6,203 bases of DNA from an uncultured Salinimicrobium sp. (GTDB lineage Bacteria > Bacteroidota > Bacteroidia > Flavobacteriales > Flavobacteriaceae). The DNA lies in assembly GCA_946887025.1 (NCBI GenBank), contig CAMPJY010000142.1, positions 1 to 6,203 on the forward strand, written 5' to 3'. Below the pieces are notes generated by a model. The model worked only from the letters and a program-made list of their open reading frames with translations. It ran no database searches and was not told the origin of the DNA. The stretch's first letter is position 1, and each line of letters opens with the position of its first letter. The position numbers and the translations under genes are program-made. Of the stretch, positions 5,223 to 6,203 are shown piece by piece.

Positions 5223-6203
5223 ATGGAGTACGCAGAAAACATTTTGGGGACCATCGGAAATACGCCTTTGGTGAAGATCAACAAACTTACAGAAGACATT
5301 GAGGCACTGGTACTGGCCAAGTACGAGACCTTCAATCCGGGGAATTCTGTGAAGGACAGGATGGCTTTGACCATGATCGAGGATGCCGAGGCAGCAGGAC
5401 TGTTGAAGCCCGGAGGGACCATTATTGAGGGAACTTCCGGAAATACCGGGATGGGCCTGGCTTTGGTGGCTATTGTGAAAGGATACAAGATGATCTGCGT
5501 AATGTCTGATAAGCAATCCAAGGAGAAAATGGATATCCTTAGGGCGGTTGGCAGCGAGGTGGTGGTGTGTCCTACTGATGTGGCGCCCGAGGATCCCCGC
5601 TCCTATTATTCCACCGCCAGAAGACTGGCCGAGGAGACGCCAAATTCCTGGTATGTCAACCAATACGACAACCTCTCCAATACCAAAGCGCATTATGAGT
5701 CCACGGGCCCGGAGATCTGGAGGCAGACCGATGGGAAAATAACTCATTTCGTGGTGGGCGTTGGCACAGGAGGAACCATTTCGGGAATCGGAAGATTTCT
5801 CAAGGAGAAGAATCCGGATATTAAAATCTGGGGAGTGGATACCTACGGTTCTGTGTTCAAGAAATACCACGAGACCGGGATCTTTGATGAAAAGGAGATC
5901 TATCCCTACGTAACAGAAGGAATAGGGGAGGACATCCTGCCGAAGAATGTGGATTTCAGCGTCATTGATGGATTTACCAAGGTGACCGATAAGGATGCTG
6001 CCATCTATACCCAGAAACTGGCCAAGGAGGAAGGTTTCTTTCTTGGAAACAGCGCAGGGGCAGCCATGAAAGGTCTGCTTCAGCTAAAGGAGCATTTCAC
6101 AAAAGACGATGTGGTGGTCATTCTTTTCCACGACCACGGAAGCCGTTATGTCGGGAAGATGTATAACGACGAATGGATGCGGAAGATGGGGTATACCGAA
6201 TAA
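5223..6203 (+). CDS. Cystathionine beta-synthase / cysteine synthase family PLP enzyme
   Basis: This is a complete 326-residue cytoplasmic fold-type II PLP enzyme, from the ATG at 5223 to a TAA that is the last codon in the window. K44 in N-P-G-N-S-V-K-D-R is the PLP Schiff-base lysine. TSGNTG at 71-76 is the substrate-binding loop, GTGGT at 181-185 holds the PLP phosphate, and S277 in G-N-S-A-G is placed to contact the pyridine nitrogen. Several stretches resemble the catalytic core of cystathionine beta-synthase more than bacterial CysK: M-I-E-D-A-E with L-K-P-G-G-T-I-I-E, the segment M-D-I-L-R-A-V-G-S-E-V-V, E-G-I-G-E-D-I-L-P at 232-240, and D-E-W-M-R-K-M-G-Y near the end. There is no N-terminal heme domain and no C-terminal CBS-domain pair. 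It should make cysteine from O-acetylserine and sulfide, or cystathionine from serine and homocysteine; the sequence alone does not decide. No other sulfur-metabolism gene is nearby. Confidence 0.94.
   Translation: MEYAENILGTIGNTPLVKINKLTEDIEALVLAKYETFNPGNSVKDRMALTMIEDAEAAGLLKPGGTIIEGTSGNTGMGLALVAIVKGYKMICVMSDKQSKEKMDILRAVGSEVVVCPTDVAPEDPRSYYSTARRLAEETPNSWYVNQYDNLSNTKAHYESTGPEIWRQTDGKITHFVVGVGTGGTISGIGRFLKEKNPDIKIWGVDTYGSVFKKYHETGIFDEKEIYPYVTEGIGEDILPKNVDFSVIDGFTKVTDKDAAIYTQKLAKEEGFFLGNSAGAAMKGLLQLKEHFTKDDVVVILFHDHGSRYVGKMYNDEWMRKMGYTE

Noticed and set aside
5190..5870. 226-codon minus-strand open frame
   Set aside because: It is the antisense shadow of the PLP enzyme gene, which has all of its active-site motifs in the plus frame.

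Overview
The window looks like chromosomal DNA from a member of the Bacteroidota, most likely a marine or soil Flavobacteriaceae with moderate GC content. Three things point this way. Perfect matches to the Bacteroidota -7 promoter element (TAnnTTTG) sit just upstream of gene starts, and Shine-Dalgarno sequences are largely absent. Two of the proteins are SPII-type lipoproteins. The predicted proteins (a lipoprotein metalloprotease, a DUF1343/NamZ lipoprotein, a LolC/E-like permease starting M-N-L-E-Y-F) resemble versions commonly seen in flavobacteria. No phage, integrase, transposase, tRNA, rRNA or CRISPR array was seen.

Layout. (1) Positions 1-1544, minus strand: a two-gene unit made of a class I SAM-dependent methyltransferase followed 5 bp later by a lipoprotein zinc metalloprotease that runs off the left edge. 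The metalloprotease is open at the window edge, so it is easy to miss. (2) Positions 1556-2050, plus strand: a small YkgJ-type cysteine-cluster protein, divergent from the methyltransferase with only 11 bp between start codons. (3) Positions 2129-3376, minus strand: a DUF1343 (NamZ-type exo-N-acetylmuramidase) lipoprotein, convergent with the YkgJ gene. (4) Positions 3386-4621, plus strand: an FtsX/LolE-type ABC transporter permease with a probable TTG start, divergent from the DUF1343 gene with only 9 bp between start codons. (5) Positions 4622-5222: a 601-bp non-coding stretch built almost entirely from repeats. It contains a REP-like mosaic of palindromes in three progressively deleted copies, followed by an 11-bp-periodic array folded into a long inverted repeat. 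(6) Positions 5223-6203, plus strand: a cystathionine beta-synthase/cysteine synthase family PLP enzyme whose stop codon is the last three bases of the window.

How the genes work together: there is no obvious single pathway. The DUF1343 lipoprotein (cell-wall sugar recycling), the permease (possibly lipoprotein or envelope export) and the metalloprotease are all envelope functions. The methyltransferase, YkgJ protein and PLP enzyme are cytoplasmic. The window reads as ordinary core chromosome. Its most unusual parts are the repeat-filled intergenic region and the two tightly packed divergent gene pairs, whose best promoter candidates lie inside the opposing gene's coding sequence.
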